Of a stretch of 64,000 bases of DNA, positions 27,312 through 36,317 are shown in pieces (position 1 is the first letter of the stretch; each line of letters starts with the position of its first letter). The stretch spans positions 24,991-88,990 of the forward strand of contig CABUQZ010000003.1 in assembly GCA_902493795.1 (NCBI GenBank), written 5' to 3'. The notes under the pieces were generated by a model, which had not been told where the DNA came from, made no database searches, and was given only the letters and a program-made list of their open reading frames with translations. The position numbers and the translations under genes were made by a program. The DNA comes from an uncultured Clostridium sp. Lineage in GTDB: Bacteria > Bacillota_I > Bacilli_A > RF39 > UBA660.

Positions 27312-28529
27312 TTACATTATTTTATTTCCGCAATAGCAACAATAAATAAACCCATTTTCAACTTTCTTGCCACATCTTGTACAAAATTTATTTTCTGTTT
27401 TATCATCTAAATATGGTTTTTTTTGTCCGCATTTTGTGCAAAATTTACCGAAATTATTTGTACCGCATAAATTACATTTCCAACTGTTATTTATTATTTC
27501 TTGCGATTCTTTTTTCTTTTCACCACATTTTATGCAGAACTTACCAAAATTATCTGTTCCACATTTTTCGCATTTCCAGCTGTTTTCTTTTTTTTCTTGT
27601 GGTTCTTTTTTCTTTTCACCACAATTTATACAAAATTTACCAGAATTATCTGTTCCACATTTTTCGCATTTCCAGCTGTTTTCTATTTTTTGTTGTGGCT
27701 CTTTTTTCTTTTCACCACAATTTATACAATATTTACCAGAATTATCTGTTCCACACTTTTCGCATTTCCAGCTGTTTTCTATTTTTTCTTGCGGTTCTTT
27801 TTTCTTTTCACCACAATTTATACAATATTCACCAGAATTATCTGTTCCACACTTTTCACATTTCCAGCTGTTTTCTATTTTTTGTTGTGGCTCTTTTTTC
27901 TTTTCGCCACAATTTCTACAAAATTTACCAGAATTATCTGTTCCACACTTTTCGCATTTCCAGCTATTTTCTTTTTTTTCTTGTGGCTCTTTTTTCTTTT
28001 CGCCACAATTTATACAGAACTTACCAGAATTATCTGTTCCACATTTTTCACATTTCCATTTGGTTTCTACATCAATTGTTCTATTAGTATTCTTTTTTTC
28101 CTCATTTTGATCTTCATTTACATTTATTGTATTTTTCTTCTTTTTATTATTAACATTTTCTTCTATTTCTTCTATTTTATCTTGTTTATTTTTTAAGAAA
28201 TCATCCATTGCTTTAATTGATTCTTTCTTAGATAATCCAGTAATAGTTACATCTAATACATTACCATCTTTAAGATAAAGTACATATTTATTATTTTTAT
28301 TCTTTTTATAATTTGTAATCATTTCTTTTGAAATGCTTGCTTCAGGTTTTCCTTTTCCTTCAATAGCACTTCCTATAGCACCAAAAGCTGATGAAACCAC
28401 TTTACTCTTTTTAAAAACATCAATACGATCTTCATAAAGTTCTAATGTTCCTTCAGGATTACCACCAAATCTATATTTGTGTGCATCATTTTCAGTGCCA
28501 ATAAAATAAATACAACTCACACTTACCAT
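27312..28529 (-). CDS. Protein with tandem zinc ribbons
   Basis: 405 residues. The first 115 residues form a beta-rich domain (GTLELYEDRIDVFKKSKVV...VLYLKDGNVLDVTI) that looks PH-like. A Glu/Lys-rich linker (about 115-158) leads to seven tandem 32-residue units of the form WKCEKCGTDNSGKFCINCGE plus a KKKEPQ spacer, then one divergent ribbon (CTRC...CCYC) at the C-terminus. Each unit holds four cysteines, so the protein could bind eight zinc ions. There is no signal peptide. GGAGG lies seven bases before the ATG. Function unknown; zinc storage, nucleic-acid or protein binding are all possible. Confidence 0.85.
   Translation of the reverse strand: MVSVSCIYFIGTENDAHKYRFGGNPEGTLELYEDRIDVFKKSKVVSSAFGAIGSAIEGKGKPEASISKEMITNYKKNKNNKYVLYLKDGNVLDVTITGLSKKESIKAMDDFLKNKQDKIEEIEENVNNKKKKNTINVNEDQNEEKKNTNRTIDVETKWKCEKCGTDNSGKFCINCGEKKKEPQEKKENSWKCEKCGTDNSGKFCRNCGEKKKEPQQKIENSWKCEKCGTDNSGEYCINCGEKKKEPQEKIENSWKCEKCGTDNSGKYCINCGEKKKEPQQKIENSWKCEKCGTDNSGKFCINCGEKKKEPQEKKENSWKCEKCGTDNFGKFCIKCGEKKKESQEIINNSWKCNLCGTNNFGKFCTKCGQKKPYLDDKTENKFCTRCGKKVENGFIYCCYCGNKIM
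27385..28060 (-). repeat. Seven in-frame 96-bp tandem repeats
   Basis: Repeats inside the zinc-ribbon gene. Units 1-5 are nearly identical at DNA level; units 6-7, at the 3' end of the gene, are more diverged. This suggests recent expansion by unequal recombination and likely length variation between strains. Confidence 0.9.
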
Positions 28530-28839
28530 ATAAATACCTCCAGAACATTTATAACATAAAATATACTTTTTTTCAATTTTATATAAATATGTACAAGTTA
28601 AATATTTTTAGTTTCATCTTAATCATTATTTACAATACTTTTATCATTAATTTAACTTTATTTTTTTATTTAAGAGATGAATTTTTTTAAAGAATACTGT
28701 AATTCGATTCAAAATATTTAGTATTTGATTGATTATAAGTTAAGAAGTAAAAAATGTTATATAAAGAATATATGATATTTTTAACTATTATATAAATTGT
28801 TTCTACATATAAAACTTGAACACTTTATAAAATCAAAAA
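28530..28839. other. AT-rich spacer, nothing recognised
   Basis: About 310 bases before the zinc-ribbon gene. It holds that gene's ribosome site at its left end, but no clear promoter, ORF or structured RNA that I can support. Confidence 0.5.
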
Positions 28840-28878
28840 ATAATAAAAAGCATCAACTCCTTGTAGAAATCGATACTT
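28840..28878 (-). terminator. Terminator of the 233-residue gene
   Basis: A 13-bp stem with G-U pairs (AAGTATCGATTTC with GGAGTTGATGCTT) and TTTTTATT on the minus strand. Its sequence resembles the terminator at 32207-32240. Confidence 0.75.
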
Positions 28879-28895
28879 AATTTTTGTGTTTCATT

Positions 28896-29597
28896 TTAAC
28901 TATTTCTATTATTATTTCTTTTTCTTAAAACTAAAGGATGTCCTTTTTCTTCTCTATCTTCTTTTTCTCTTTGTGTTTTGTTAATGCTTCCTAAGTCATA
29001 GTAGTAATTTAAATTATCATTTAATGTATCCAATTTTTGTGAATCATTAACCTTTACTGTTCTAAATTCTTTAGACTCTTTTTCTCTAGATTTATCTTGT
29101 TCTAATCTTTTTAATTTTTCTTTTTCTTTTTCTATTTGATTTTTTAGAAAATCCAATTGACTATTAATTCCTTTTTCATATTTTATTGAGCTTTTATAAC
29201 TACTATATATTATATGTTCAAAAAGTGCAGCAACTGGAACCGTGCAAATTGATACTGGAATACAAAGTGACATAGCATTACTCATTGTTCCAAAAATTGT
29301 ATCTACTGATGTAGTAAAAGCATCAGGACCAATTAGCAAATATTCTAGAAGCATTGTACCTAGTGTTGACATTAATACTGATGTAGGAAGAATAACAGGA
29401 ACATAGTGTTTATGACTATTTTTCTTGTATGACGTTCTTTCTTTTTCTAATTCTTGTATTTTTTTCTCCATCATTTCAATTAAGTTTTCTTGAGCTAATA
29501 CTTCATCTAAATTATCATAATATCCACTTAAAGTTTTTTTATTATTCTCATCACATATTATAACTTTTCCGTCAATGTAAATATATTCTTTATTCAT
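28896..29597 (-). CDS. Unknown coiled-coil protein with two membrane helices
   Basis: 233 residues beginning MNKEYIYIDGKVII. A short N-terminal domain is followed by a coil (about 38-60), two hydrophobic segments (about 66-90 and 108-128: SLCIPVSICTVPVAALF), a second long charged coil (about 140-175) and a basic tail. The helical hairpin with flanking coils suggests a membrane protein with both ends inside the cell. AGGGGATATT precedes the ATG. I do not recognise a family. Confidence 0.7.
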   Translation of the reverse strand: MNKEYIYIDGKVIICDENNKKTLSGYYDNLDEVLAQENLIEMMEKKIQELEKERTSYKKNSHKHYVPVILPTSVLMSTLGTMLLEYLLIGPDAFTTSVDTIFGTMSNAMSLCIPVSICTVPVAALFEHIIYSSYKSSIKYEKGINSQLDFLKNQIEKEKEKLKRLEQDKSREKESKEFRTVKVNDSQKLDTLNDNLNYYYDLGSINKTQREKEDREEKGHPLVLRKRNNNRNS

Positions 29598-29716
29598 AAT
29601 ATCCCCTGTAATTTGTTGTTATAGACACACTATATATAATTTAATCTTATTTTATATCAAAGTATTTTTGTAATATAATCTTCTCATTATTTTTTAAACA
29701 TACTATTCTTATCTTA

Positions 29717-29887
29717 TTATTTTATGATGTTACAATCAATAATCGTTTTTAAGTTACTATATACTTTATCAACTTCATCTTCTTTACCTTCAATTGCAAC
29801 TACATTCATAAGAGGAGTTATGTATTTATCTATTTCAAAAGGAACAATATCCTTTACTTTAAAACTATATTCATATTCTTTATTCAT
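29717..29887 (-). CDS. Small unknown protein (56 residues)
   Basis: Begins MNKEYEYSFKVKDIVPFEID and ends KTIIDCNIIK. It is acidic and soluble with an alternating alpha-beta look. It starts with the same MNKEY as the neighbouring 233-residue protein. GGGTGA lies seven bases upstream of the ATG. No known motif. Its normal amino-acid composition and ribosome site support a real gene, but this is not certain. Confidence 0.5.
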   Translation of the reverse strand: MNKEYEYSFKVKDIVPFEIDKYITPLMNVVAIEGKEDEVDKVYSNLKTIIDCNIIK

Positions 29888-30037
29888 TTTTTATTCACCC
29901 ACTAATAAAACAAGTATATTATAACACCTATTTATATATGTAAAATGTTGAGTTTCTTTTTTAATTCATTTATGTTTAATCACTTTATTAAGTATTTTTT
30001 ATTAAATTTTAAAATGCAAAAAATGAGCATTATATTT

Positions 30038-31030
30038 TTACTTTTTTAACGATTTAACCTTTTCTTTTGCTTCTTGTATATCTTGCATTGTTACGCCAGG
30101 ATTTAATCTTAAAGGTATTCTTGGTTCTTTTGTTTTTAAAATTGTAGATGATAAATATTTCAATTGTTCTAATGTATATTTATTAACTGGTAGATCTATA
30201 CTATCAATTCTATAATTATTTTTACTTACGAATTTAGCTTCAACATATTGTAAAGAGATGTCATTTTTATCCGTTATTACAATTATTGCTTTACTACCAC
30301 TAAGATTAATATTAAATTTCATATCAGTCAAATCAAAATTATCAATACATTGATTTACATAATTTAAAAATGTTGGATACTTTAATAAATTATATCCTTC
30401 AGATGAATTTAGGTGTTTTCTAAAGTAGTTAGAACCATCAGCAATTTGTTCTTTTATAAAATTACGAATATTTTCTTCACTAGATATTGATTGAAAATCT
30501 GAAATTCTTAATGTTTCTTCACCATCATATTTTCTATCTTCCAAATGTAAAATAAATTTCTCTTCTGATTCTGTATATAATTTTTCTAATTCATATCTTG
30601 TTACATACCTAGTTTTTTTGGTTCCAGTTATAATTTTATTAAGTAATAGTGCTTCATTCTTGTCTTTAACTGCAAAACTTTCAACAATTGAATTATCACA
30701 TACTCTTATATATGGAACTTCAAAGTCAAGTAATTGGTTTACAAAATTAAATTTTCCAAATACCCCAACTCTTGAATAATGAGTGGGAATATTTGAGTAT
30801 GGAAATTGTTTTCTTCTTTCGTCATCTAAATATTTATTAATTGCAACATGTGAGTCCACATTGTGAGAAAAAAGAATTCCATCTTTATTAAAAATTGTGA
30901 TTTCATTTTTATATGGAGTCATCACTTGAACACAATCATCACCAACATAATGACTTTCTATTCTTCTAACACAATTATCACCAATATAATGGTTTTCTAT
31001 TTTTTTAACTAATTCTGATACTTTTTTCAT
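30038..31030 (-). CDS. Unknown protein with a short N-terminal duplication
   Basis: 330 residues, soluble. Residues about 10-35 contain two similar 13-residue units (IENHYIGDNCVRR and IESHYVGDDCVQV). The middle has FVNQLLDFEVPYIRVCDNS, and the rest is a mix of helices and strands without a recognisable catalytic motif. The ribosome site is weak (GGTTTAAC). It lies alone between AT-rich spacers in the accessory stretch next to tRNA-Cys. Function unknown. Confidence 0.7.
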   Translation of the reverse strand: MKKVSELVKKIENHYIGDNCVRRIESHYVGDDCVQVMTPYKNEITIFNKDGILFSHNVDSHVAINKYLDDERRKQFPYSNIPTHYSRVGVFGKFNFVNQLLDFEVPYIRVCDNSIVESFAVKDKNEALLLNKIITGTKKTRYVTRYELEKLYTESEEKFILHLEDRKYDGEETLRISDFQSISSEENIRNFIKEQIADGSNYFRKHLNSSEGYNLLKYPTFLNYVNQCIDNFDLTDMKFNINLSGSKAIIVITDKNDISLQYVEAKFVSKNNYRIDSIDLPVNKYTLEQLKYLSSTILKTKEPRIPLRLNPGVTMQDIQEAKEKVKSLKK

Positions 31031-31348
31031 AAATGTTAAACCTTTCTTGATAGCTAACTATTTTATCATACTATTTATAAATATTTATCAATTATCTATC
31101 TATTTTTTTATCTTTAAACTCAAGATACAACTATCATTTTTTATTTCAAAGTAGTTTTATAAAAAGTTGATAAAATTAATTTATATTTATTTTAATTATT
31201 ATTTATAATTTTATAAAGGTTTCAATATAGTTTATTTTATAGATTACATAATTAAGTTATTTCAAACTATTCCTTGCTAGTTAGGAAATAATAAAAAGCT
31301 TGTAACTTTTTTAAATAATATTTTAATAAATAATTATTAATTATGTGT
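31031..31348. other. AT-rich spacer with weak terminator
   Basis: About 320 bases. A weak AAAAAG/CTTTTT hairpin at 31294-31312 could end the 233-residue gene upstream on the minus strand. A small imperfect inverted repeat TATTCCT...AGGAAATA lies at 31269-31291. Nothing else recognised. Confidence 0.4.
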
Positions 31349-32050
31349 TTATTTAGTTAATATTTTTTTTAATATTTCCGTTTTTTCACTTCGATATATT
31401 TCATTAACAAATTTGCTTAATGGAATGTATACAAGTTTATATTGATTGGTTTTAAATTTATTTATTAACACCTGATTCTCTTCATAATATTGTCTTATTT
31501 TTGATTGGTTTATTCTAATTTTTTCATCTTCTTCCTTTTTATTGTATTTTTCATACAATTCAATATTTGGCCATTTTATACCACTATATTTTATATCATC
31601 GGGATTTGTGTATGCCATCATAAAATGTACTATATCAAATCTTGAATATGAAAAAGTTCCATCATCAATGTTTTCAATCATTGCAACTTCTATCAAATCT
31701 CTATCAATTCTGTTACTTGTAAATCCATCGACCTCATTGTTCTCATTTACTACATTTTCACTATCAAATGTCAAATAAACTCCTTCTCCTAAATATTCCC
31801 TTATGTTTTTTGAATTAATAACTCTTGAGTATAGTTCATTATCGGAAAGTTGCATATGATTATTTTTTATTTTATTATAGACAATATTAAAGTCGATCAA
31901 AAGCGCAATTGTTCCATGAAAACCTTCTGAAAAAAACACTTTTTTTCTATTATCACCAATTAATCTTGAATTTCGTCCACAAGAAGGAACTATACCTTCA
32001 GCATAAACTCTTTCTATTGTGTTAATTGATGTTGACCTAAAACATTTCAT
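31349..32050 (-). CDS. Unknown protein, possible ADP-ribosyltransferase-like fold
   Basis: 233 residues starting MKCFRSTSINTIERVYAEGI, then a run with GRNSRLIGD and KVFFSEG followed by HGTIALLIDF. An opening pattern of 'R/H-S/T-T followed by I-x-x-I-x-x-x-G-I/L, then Gly, Arg and a VFFS strand' is shared by many proteins with the ART or RNA 2'-phosphotransferase fold, so I suggest that fold with low confidence; I see no proof of activity. It is soluble with no signal peptide. GAGGAGTGA precedes the ATG. It is next to tRNA-Cys. Confidence 0.6.
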   Translation of the reverse strand: MKCFRSTSINTIERVYAEGIVPSCGRNSRLIGDNRKKVFFSEGFHGTIALLIDFNIVYNKIKNNHMQLSDNELYSRVINSKNIREYLGEGVYLTFDSENVVNENNEVDGFTSNRIDRDLIEVAMIENIDDGTFSYSRFDIVHFMMAYTNPDDIKYSGIKWPNIELYEKYNKKEEDEKIRINQSKIRQYYEENQVLINKFKTNQYKLVYIPLSKFVNEIYRSEKTEILKKILTK

Positions 32051-32206
32051 AAGACTATCACTCCTCTTTAGTAAATAATTATAACATACTTCTCCTACTC
32101 TTTTTCTCTTTTATTTAAGATTAGCCATACTATTTATAGATTGGTAGTTTTTCTTGTATCAAAAGATTTAGACAACTAAAACCCGATACTACCAACTTAA
32201 ACACTA

Positions 32207-32240
32207 AAAAAGTACCAACTTCTTTTGAAATTGATACTTT
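32207..32240 (-). terminator. tRNA-Cys terminator
   Basis: A 13-bp stem (AAAGTATCAATTT with AAGTTGGTACTTT, G-U allowed) plus T run, about 45 bases past the 3' end of the tRNA. Confidence 0.75.
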
Positions 32241-32283
32241 GTATATAAGTCCTTAACTATAAAAGTTCGGACATATTTCCCAA

Positions 32284-32357
32284 TGGAGGGCCTAGTCGGA
32301 TTTGAACCAACGATCGGGGAGTTGCAGTCCCATGCCTTACCACTTGGCTATAGACCC
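32284..32357 (-). tRNA. trnC: tRNA-Cys (GCA)
   Basis: 74 bases with CCA encoded. The acceptor stem GGGTCTA/TAGGCCC pairs with one G-U. The anticodon arm GGGA-CTGCAAC-TCCC shows anticodon GCA, and the T arm contains GGTTCAAATCC. It stands alone, with no other tRNA nearby. Confidence 0.97.
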
Positions 32358-32413
32358 ATAACACTATTAATATTCTATAATAAATTATAATATGTGTCAA
32401 TAAAATTAATTAC

Positions 32414-32440
32414 AAAAAAATAAGGATTTAGTCCTTATTT
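32414..32440 (-). terminator. Terminator after the 550-residue membrane protein
   Basis: AAATAAGGA/TCCTTATTT hairpin with TTTTTTT on the minus strand, overlapping the stop codon. Confidence 0.85.
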
Positions 32441-34080
32441 TCTTCTTTTGTATTTTCTTTTTCTTCTTCTATATCTTTTAATACATATGTATATACTTTA
32501 TCTCTTATAGTAAAATCTAGGTATATTTTATCTGCATTTTTTAGTTTATCTCTTACTTGTATAAATACGTATTGATTTGTTACAAATGGTGTTACATCTG
32601 TTAACTCTAATCTATTATGATATTCTTTTCCATTAATTTCAAATCTTATGCTTCCAAATTTTGTTATGAACTTTGGATTAGAATACTCTTTTCCTAATTT
32701 TTCATAGTCATAATTTATATTTAAGTCTAATCTCATCAAAGTAAATGCAAATTGGGAAGTTTGAGAAGCAGAAATAACATTTACCCTTTTTGTACAATTT
32801 CCACCAGTACATCTTACTACATTATAATTGAAGTTATCTTTTAATTGTACTTCGTTTATTTTTAATTTTGTATTACCTAGTAGGCTTCCACTAAAGTCTA
32901 ATTCTTCTTTTAACTTTGCAGTTTTCTCTTTTGTCGCTTCATTTTCTAATGATTTTGGAGATATTTTTATTTTTTTGTAATTATATATTAACTCTCCTTC
33001 ATTATATTCAACATTATCTAAGTATTTTAGTTTAAATGAAGAATCATAGTATTCAACTGGTACTTCAAAGACAAATACAAAATCTCTTGTTTCATAAGCA
33101 TCTAGTATTTGGCTAAAATAATTTACACCAAACTCAGTAAATTTAGAATTCATATCAGTAGTTGAAAAAGCAGCATTTGGTCCACCATAGTCAAGTTTCA
33201 TTAATTTTGAATTTGCTTGATAGTCTAAGTTTGATTTGTTTTCATATCTAATCTTGGTAATAACATAAAAATATTTTGAGTTAATCATTTCTCCACGTGA
33301 ATCTTTATTTGTTTTATAACTTTCTAATACTTTTACATTGTATGGTCCAACATCAACAAACTCATTTTCTTTATATATTTTTTCTCTAGTAGTAATGAAA
33401 TTTATTACAAATACTAATACTACTACTCCTACAACTATTTCTATACCTGTAAATATAAATTTATTTTCTTTATAAAAGTATTTTAATAGTCTTAGTTTTT
33501 TCTTTGTTTTTGCTTTGATTTCTTCACTATCTAAGTTAAATTCAAATTCATACTCTTCATTATCTTCTTTTTCTATTCCTAAGTCTAGTAAGTCTTTTTT
33601 AAAGTCAAACCTTTTTACATCAAACCCAATTGCCCTTACAAAGCAGATTAATACAACTGGTATCTGAATAACTGATAATAACCTAATTATATCTCTTATA
33701 ATATTAACTAGCCTTATATTAGGAGGAGAAAATAACATCTCATATATGAATGAGCTCACAAACATGTAGGCAAAAAGCAAAACAGTATAAGTAATAAATA
33801 CATATACATAAAATAATATTGGCTTCTTTTTATGTCTTAATAAGTAAATAATACTTCCACATAGTATCAATATTAAGAAAGTAAATATGTACATGAAAGT
33901 TGTTACATAAGTTGATGATAAATCATCTTTAACTATTGATTGTCCATCTCTTATATATTGACTGAAAAAACTTACAATATTCCATGTTTTAAATATCAAT
34001 ATAAGTGAACAACACAAAATAAAAGCATGAATTATCTTAAAATGCTTTACCAAGAAAGCATATGGTCTTTTTAGTATCAT
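32428..34080 (-). CDS. Unknown membrane protein with extracytoplasmic beta domains
   Basis: About 550 residues from ATG 34080 (AGGGTGA five bases upstream; a GTG three codons earlier is less likely). Four hydrophobic helices fill the first 165 residues; an acidic cytoplasmic loop (about 170-210) leads to a fifth helix (about 222-240). The remaining 310 residues are beta-rich and probably outside, in two parts separated near residue 390, with a CTGGNC cysteine pair. The outer part resembles DUF4352-like telokinin/Ig folds in pattern only. It has its own terminator; the next gene upstream ends with another, so it may have its own promoter. Confidence 0.65.
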   Translation of the reverse strand: MILKRPYAFLVKHFKIIHAFILCCSLILIFKTWNIVSFFSQYIRDGQSIVKDDLSSTYVTTFMYIFTFLILILCGSIIYLLRHKKKPILFYVYVFITYTVLLFAYMFVSSFIYEMLFSPPNIRLVNIIRDIIRLLSVIQIPVVLICFVRAIGFDVKRFDFKKDLLDLGIEKEDNEEYEFEFNLDSEEIKAKTKKKLRLLKYFYKENKFIFTGIEIVVGVVVLVFVINFITTREKIYKENEFVDVGPYNVKVLESYKTNKDSRGEMINSKYFYVITKIRYENKSNLDYQANSKLMKLDYGGPNAAFSTTDMNSKFTEFGVNYFSQILDAYETRDFVFVFEVPVEYYDSSFKLKYLDNVEYNEGELIYNYKKIKISPKSLENEATKEKTAKLKEELDFSGSLLGNTKLKINEVQLKDNFNYNVVRCTGGNCTKRVNVISASQTSQFAFTLMRLDLNINYDYEKLGKEYSNPKFITKFGSIRFEINGKEYHNRLELTDVTPFVTNQYVFIQVRDKLKNADKIYLDFTIRDKVYTYVLKDIEEEKENTKEENKD

Positions 34081-34136
34081 CACAATCACCCTATGATATA
34101 AGTATACATTATTTTTTTGTTCTTATAAAGACTAAA

Positions 34137-34163
34137 TCAAAAAAAAGAAGATTTCTCTTCTTA
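34137..34163 (-). terminator. Terminator ending the VirD4-HolA transcript
   Basis: AAGAAGA/TCTTCTT hairpin with a GAAA loop and eight T on the minus strand, right at the end of the 404-residue gene. Confidence 0.85.
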
Positions 34164-35375
34164 TTTTAAGTAAATATCATATGGGTCATCTACTTCTTTT
34201 ATTAATTTATCTTTTTTACCAAGTAAAACTATGCCATTTTCATTGTATCTATATATTGAATTACCCTTCATATAATATATATTATCATCATAAACCTTTA
34301 TTTTTTGGGCATTTTTTTCTTCAAATAGCTTTATTTTTATTTCTGGATATTTATAATAAGCTTTATAAAATACCCCGTCTTTTACATATATTGCATATTT
34401 ATTCTGTGGAAATAAAGAGTCATAATCTACTTTTTCAAAATCACTAGTTTTTTCACTAAATATTATTTTGTTATTATTCATTTCATCTACAGATACTTTT
34501 GTTTCTTCACCATTTATGTATGCGAAAGCATCATTTTGTTTGTCACCTGTAATTTTTACTTCATCAGTATATGGATCTATTTCGTATTGTTTTAATTCTT
34601 CTGTGTCGAATATATATAATTTATTATTATATACTCCATTAATATATGACTTTTTAGATATTTTATATATCATATTTATTTCTGTTTTTACGCCTGTTTC
34701 AATATTATATTTTACAAACGTATTAAAAGTTGGAGTTGAAATTAATCTAGGTATTAAATAATATTTACCCACTATTCTTCCAAGGTTATTTGGGGTCTCA
34801 TAAGCATTTGTATAAGAAGCTGCGTGAAGATCATCTTTTTCAAAAAAGTATACTGATTGATAATCATATATTATTAATACTTCGTTTTTTGAAAGATAAT
34901 CTTTATTTACTGATATATCTTTTTGCTTTTTTATTTCGCTTTCTTCACTATATTCAGTTTTATTTACATTTGGAAGTTTATTAACATATTCTTTAAATCC
35001 ATCTGTTTCTTTTTCAGAATTCATAACATATAAGCCACCTTCATTAACACAAAGAGGACCTGATGAGGTGTTATCATACTTATAAAGTAATGAAACACAG
35101 TATAAATTCTCATCGCTATAAATTGAAACGTCTTTTACTACTTCTTTTTGCTTATTAAAATCATTATGAGTATCAAAGACAAAATCATTTTCTCCATCAG
35201 AAACTTTAAAAACGTAATAATCTCCACTACTGTTTTTTTTGTACTCTTCTTCAATCATAAAACCATTAACTTCATATTCGATTGTATGATTATTTTTAAA
35301 AAAAGTAATTACAGCTTGATAACATAAAAACATTAGAAATAGTACAATTGTAAACGAAATCGATTTTTTTATCAT
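34161..35375 (-). CDS. Unknown membrane-anchored protein, beta-propeller-like
   Basis: About 404 residues from ATG 35375, which has AGGTG nine bases upstream. One N-terminal membrane helix (about 5-25) is followed by a large outside domain made of repeated short beta units with Tyr/Lys-rich strands (for example LYIFDTEELKQYEID, YAIYVKDGVFYKAYY, DNIYYMKGNSIYRYNENG), as in DUF5050-type propellers. Four bases separate it from holA, so the two are made from one transcript. No catalytic residues recognised. Confidence 0.65.
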   Translation of the reverse strand: MIKKSISFTIVLFLMFLCYQAVITFFKNNHTIEYEVNGFMIEEEYKKNSSGDYYVFKVSDGENDFVFDTHNDFNKQKEVVKDVSIYSDENLYCVSLLYKYDNTSSGPLCVNEGGLYVMNSEKETDGFKEYVNKLPNVNKTEYSEESEIKKQKDISVNKDYLSKNEVLIIYDYQSVYFFEKDDLHAASYTNAYETPNNLGRIVGKYYLIPRLISTPTFNTFVKYNIETGVKTEINMIYKISKKSYINGVYNNKLYIFDTEELKQYEIDPYTDEVKITGDKQNDAFAYINGEETKVSVDEMNNNKIIFSEKTSDFEKVDYDSLFPQNKYAIYVKDGVFYKAYYKYPEIKIKLFEEKNAQKIKVYDDNIYYMKGNSIYRYNENGIVLLGKKDKLIKEVDDPYDIYLK

Positions 35376-35390
35376 ATATACCAACACCTT

Positions 35391-36317
35391 CTATAAACTT
35401 AGTAGAAACAGTTCGAATAAGGAATTTCCTGAAATGTTACTACATTTTGATCTATAATCTATATCTGCTAGAGTATCTAATAAATATAATAATTTTTTTG
35501 TGCTATAATTATCACAATTATCTTGTGCTACTTTAACTGAATATTCCTTAGCACCTAAAATATTACATATATTACTTGTGTTATATTTTTTTTCTTTTAA
35601 TACTTTTACACAATACAAATTTCTAATACCATAGGCTACTCCAGCGACTATATTAATTGTATCCTTTTCTTTTTGAGATACTCTTTTATAAATATCGATT
35701 GCACTGTCTTTGTTTCTTTGAACAATAGCGTTAACAAGAGCAAAGATATCCTCATCATAATCTCTTAAAACAATATTATTAATATCTTCTATAGTTATAT
35801 TTTTATCTTTTTCACTATATTTATAACATTTTAGTTTTTCTAACTCATTAAGAATTTTCTCATTATTATAAAGACAATAACTTGCAAAATATTTTACTGT
35901 CTTATTATCCATAGTGCATTCTTTTAGGTTATTTTTAATTAAAACCTCTGATGATACACGTGTAGTTATTACTTCTACTTCTTTATTTAAGAAATCTTTT
36001 ATTTCACTTTTTTCATTTATTGTATCATTTACAAGAATAAGATAGTTTTCACTAGGATTTTGATAGTATTTTTTTAATTTAATTAAACATTTTTCAGGGT
36101 CTTTATCTAAGAAAGAGCAATAATAATAGATAATTACTTTTCCATTTGACAAAAAGTTATAGGTATTTAAGTCTTCTAAAACTGTATCTATTGATGTTTC
36201 TGGATAGTTATACCTTACAATTTCTATATCTTTTTGTTTAATATCGTTAATTATGTTATTTATTCTAGAGTTAATAGTAATTTTATCATTTGATACAATA
36301 ATGTAATTATTCTTCAT
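35391..36317 (-). CDS. holA: DNA polymerase III delta subunit
   Basis: 308 residues. HolA opens the beta clamp as part of the clamp loader. The sequence has the HolA plan: degenerate AAA+ domains, the DEDIFALVNAIVQR helix, and the C-terminal collar with LLYLLDTLADIDYRSK. There is no Walker A motif, as normal for delta. It overlaps the PH-domain gene by 11 bases and so is attached to the tail of the secretion locus transcript. In other Firmicutes holA is usually near comEC and rpsT, so this placement is unusual. Confidence 0.85.
   Translation of the reverse strand: MKNNYIIVSNDKITINSRINNIINDIKQKDIEIVRYNYPETSIDTVLEDLNTYNFLSNGKVIIYYYCSFLDKDPEKCLIKLKKYYQNPSENYLILVNDTINEKSEIKDFLNKEVEVITTRVSSEVLIKNNLKECTMDNKTVKYFASYCLYNNEKILNELEKLKCYKYSEKDKNITIEDINNIVLRDYDEDIFALVNAIVQRNKDSAIDIYKRVSQKEKDTINIVAGVAYGIRNLYCVKVLKEKKYNTSNICNILGAKEYSVKVAQDNCDNYSTKKLLYLLDTLADIDYRSKCSNISGNSLFELFLLSL

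Noticed and set aside
27385..28060. Regular repeats that could suggest a CRISPR array
   Set aside because: The repeats are contiguous, in frame and code for zinc ribbons; there are no unique spacers and no cas genes.
27367..28196. Three long plus-strand open frames of 230-250 codons opposite the zinc-ribbon gene
   Set aside because: They are shadows: the repeat length of 96 bases is a multiple of three, so every frame stays open. Their translations are Phe/Leu/Ser-rich repeats without ribosome sites.
29724..29924. Plus-strand 66-codon frame
   Set aside because: The minus-strand 56-residue gene in the same place has a ribosome site and a more natural protein composition.
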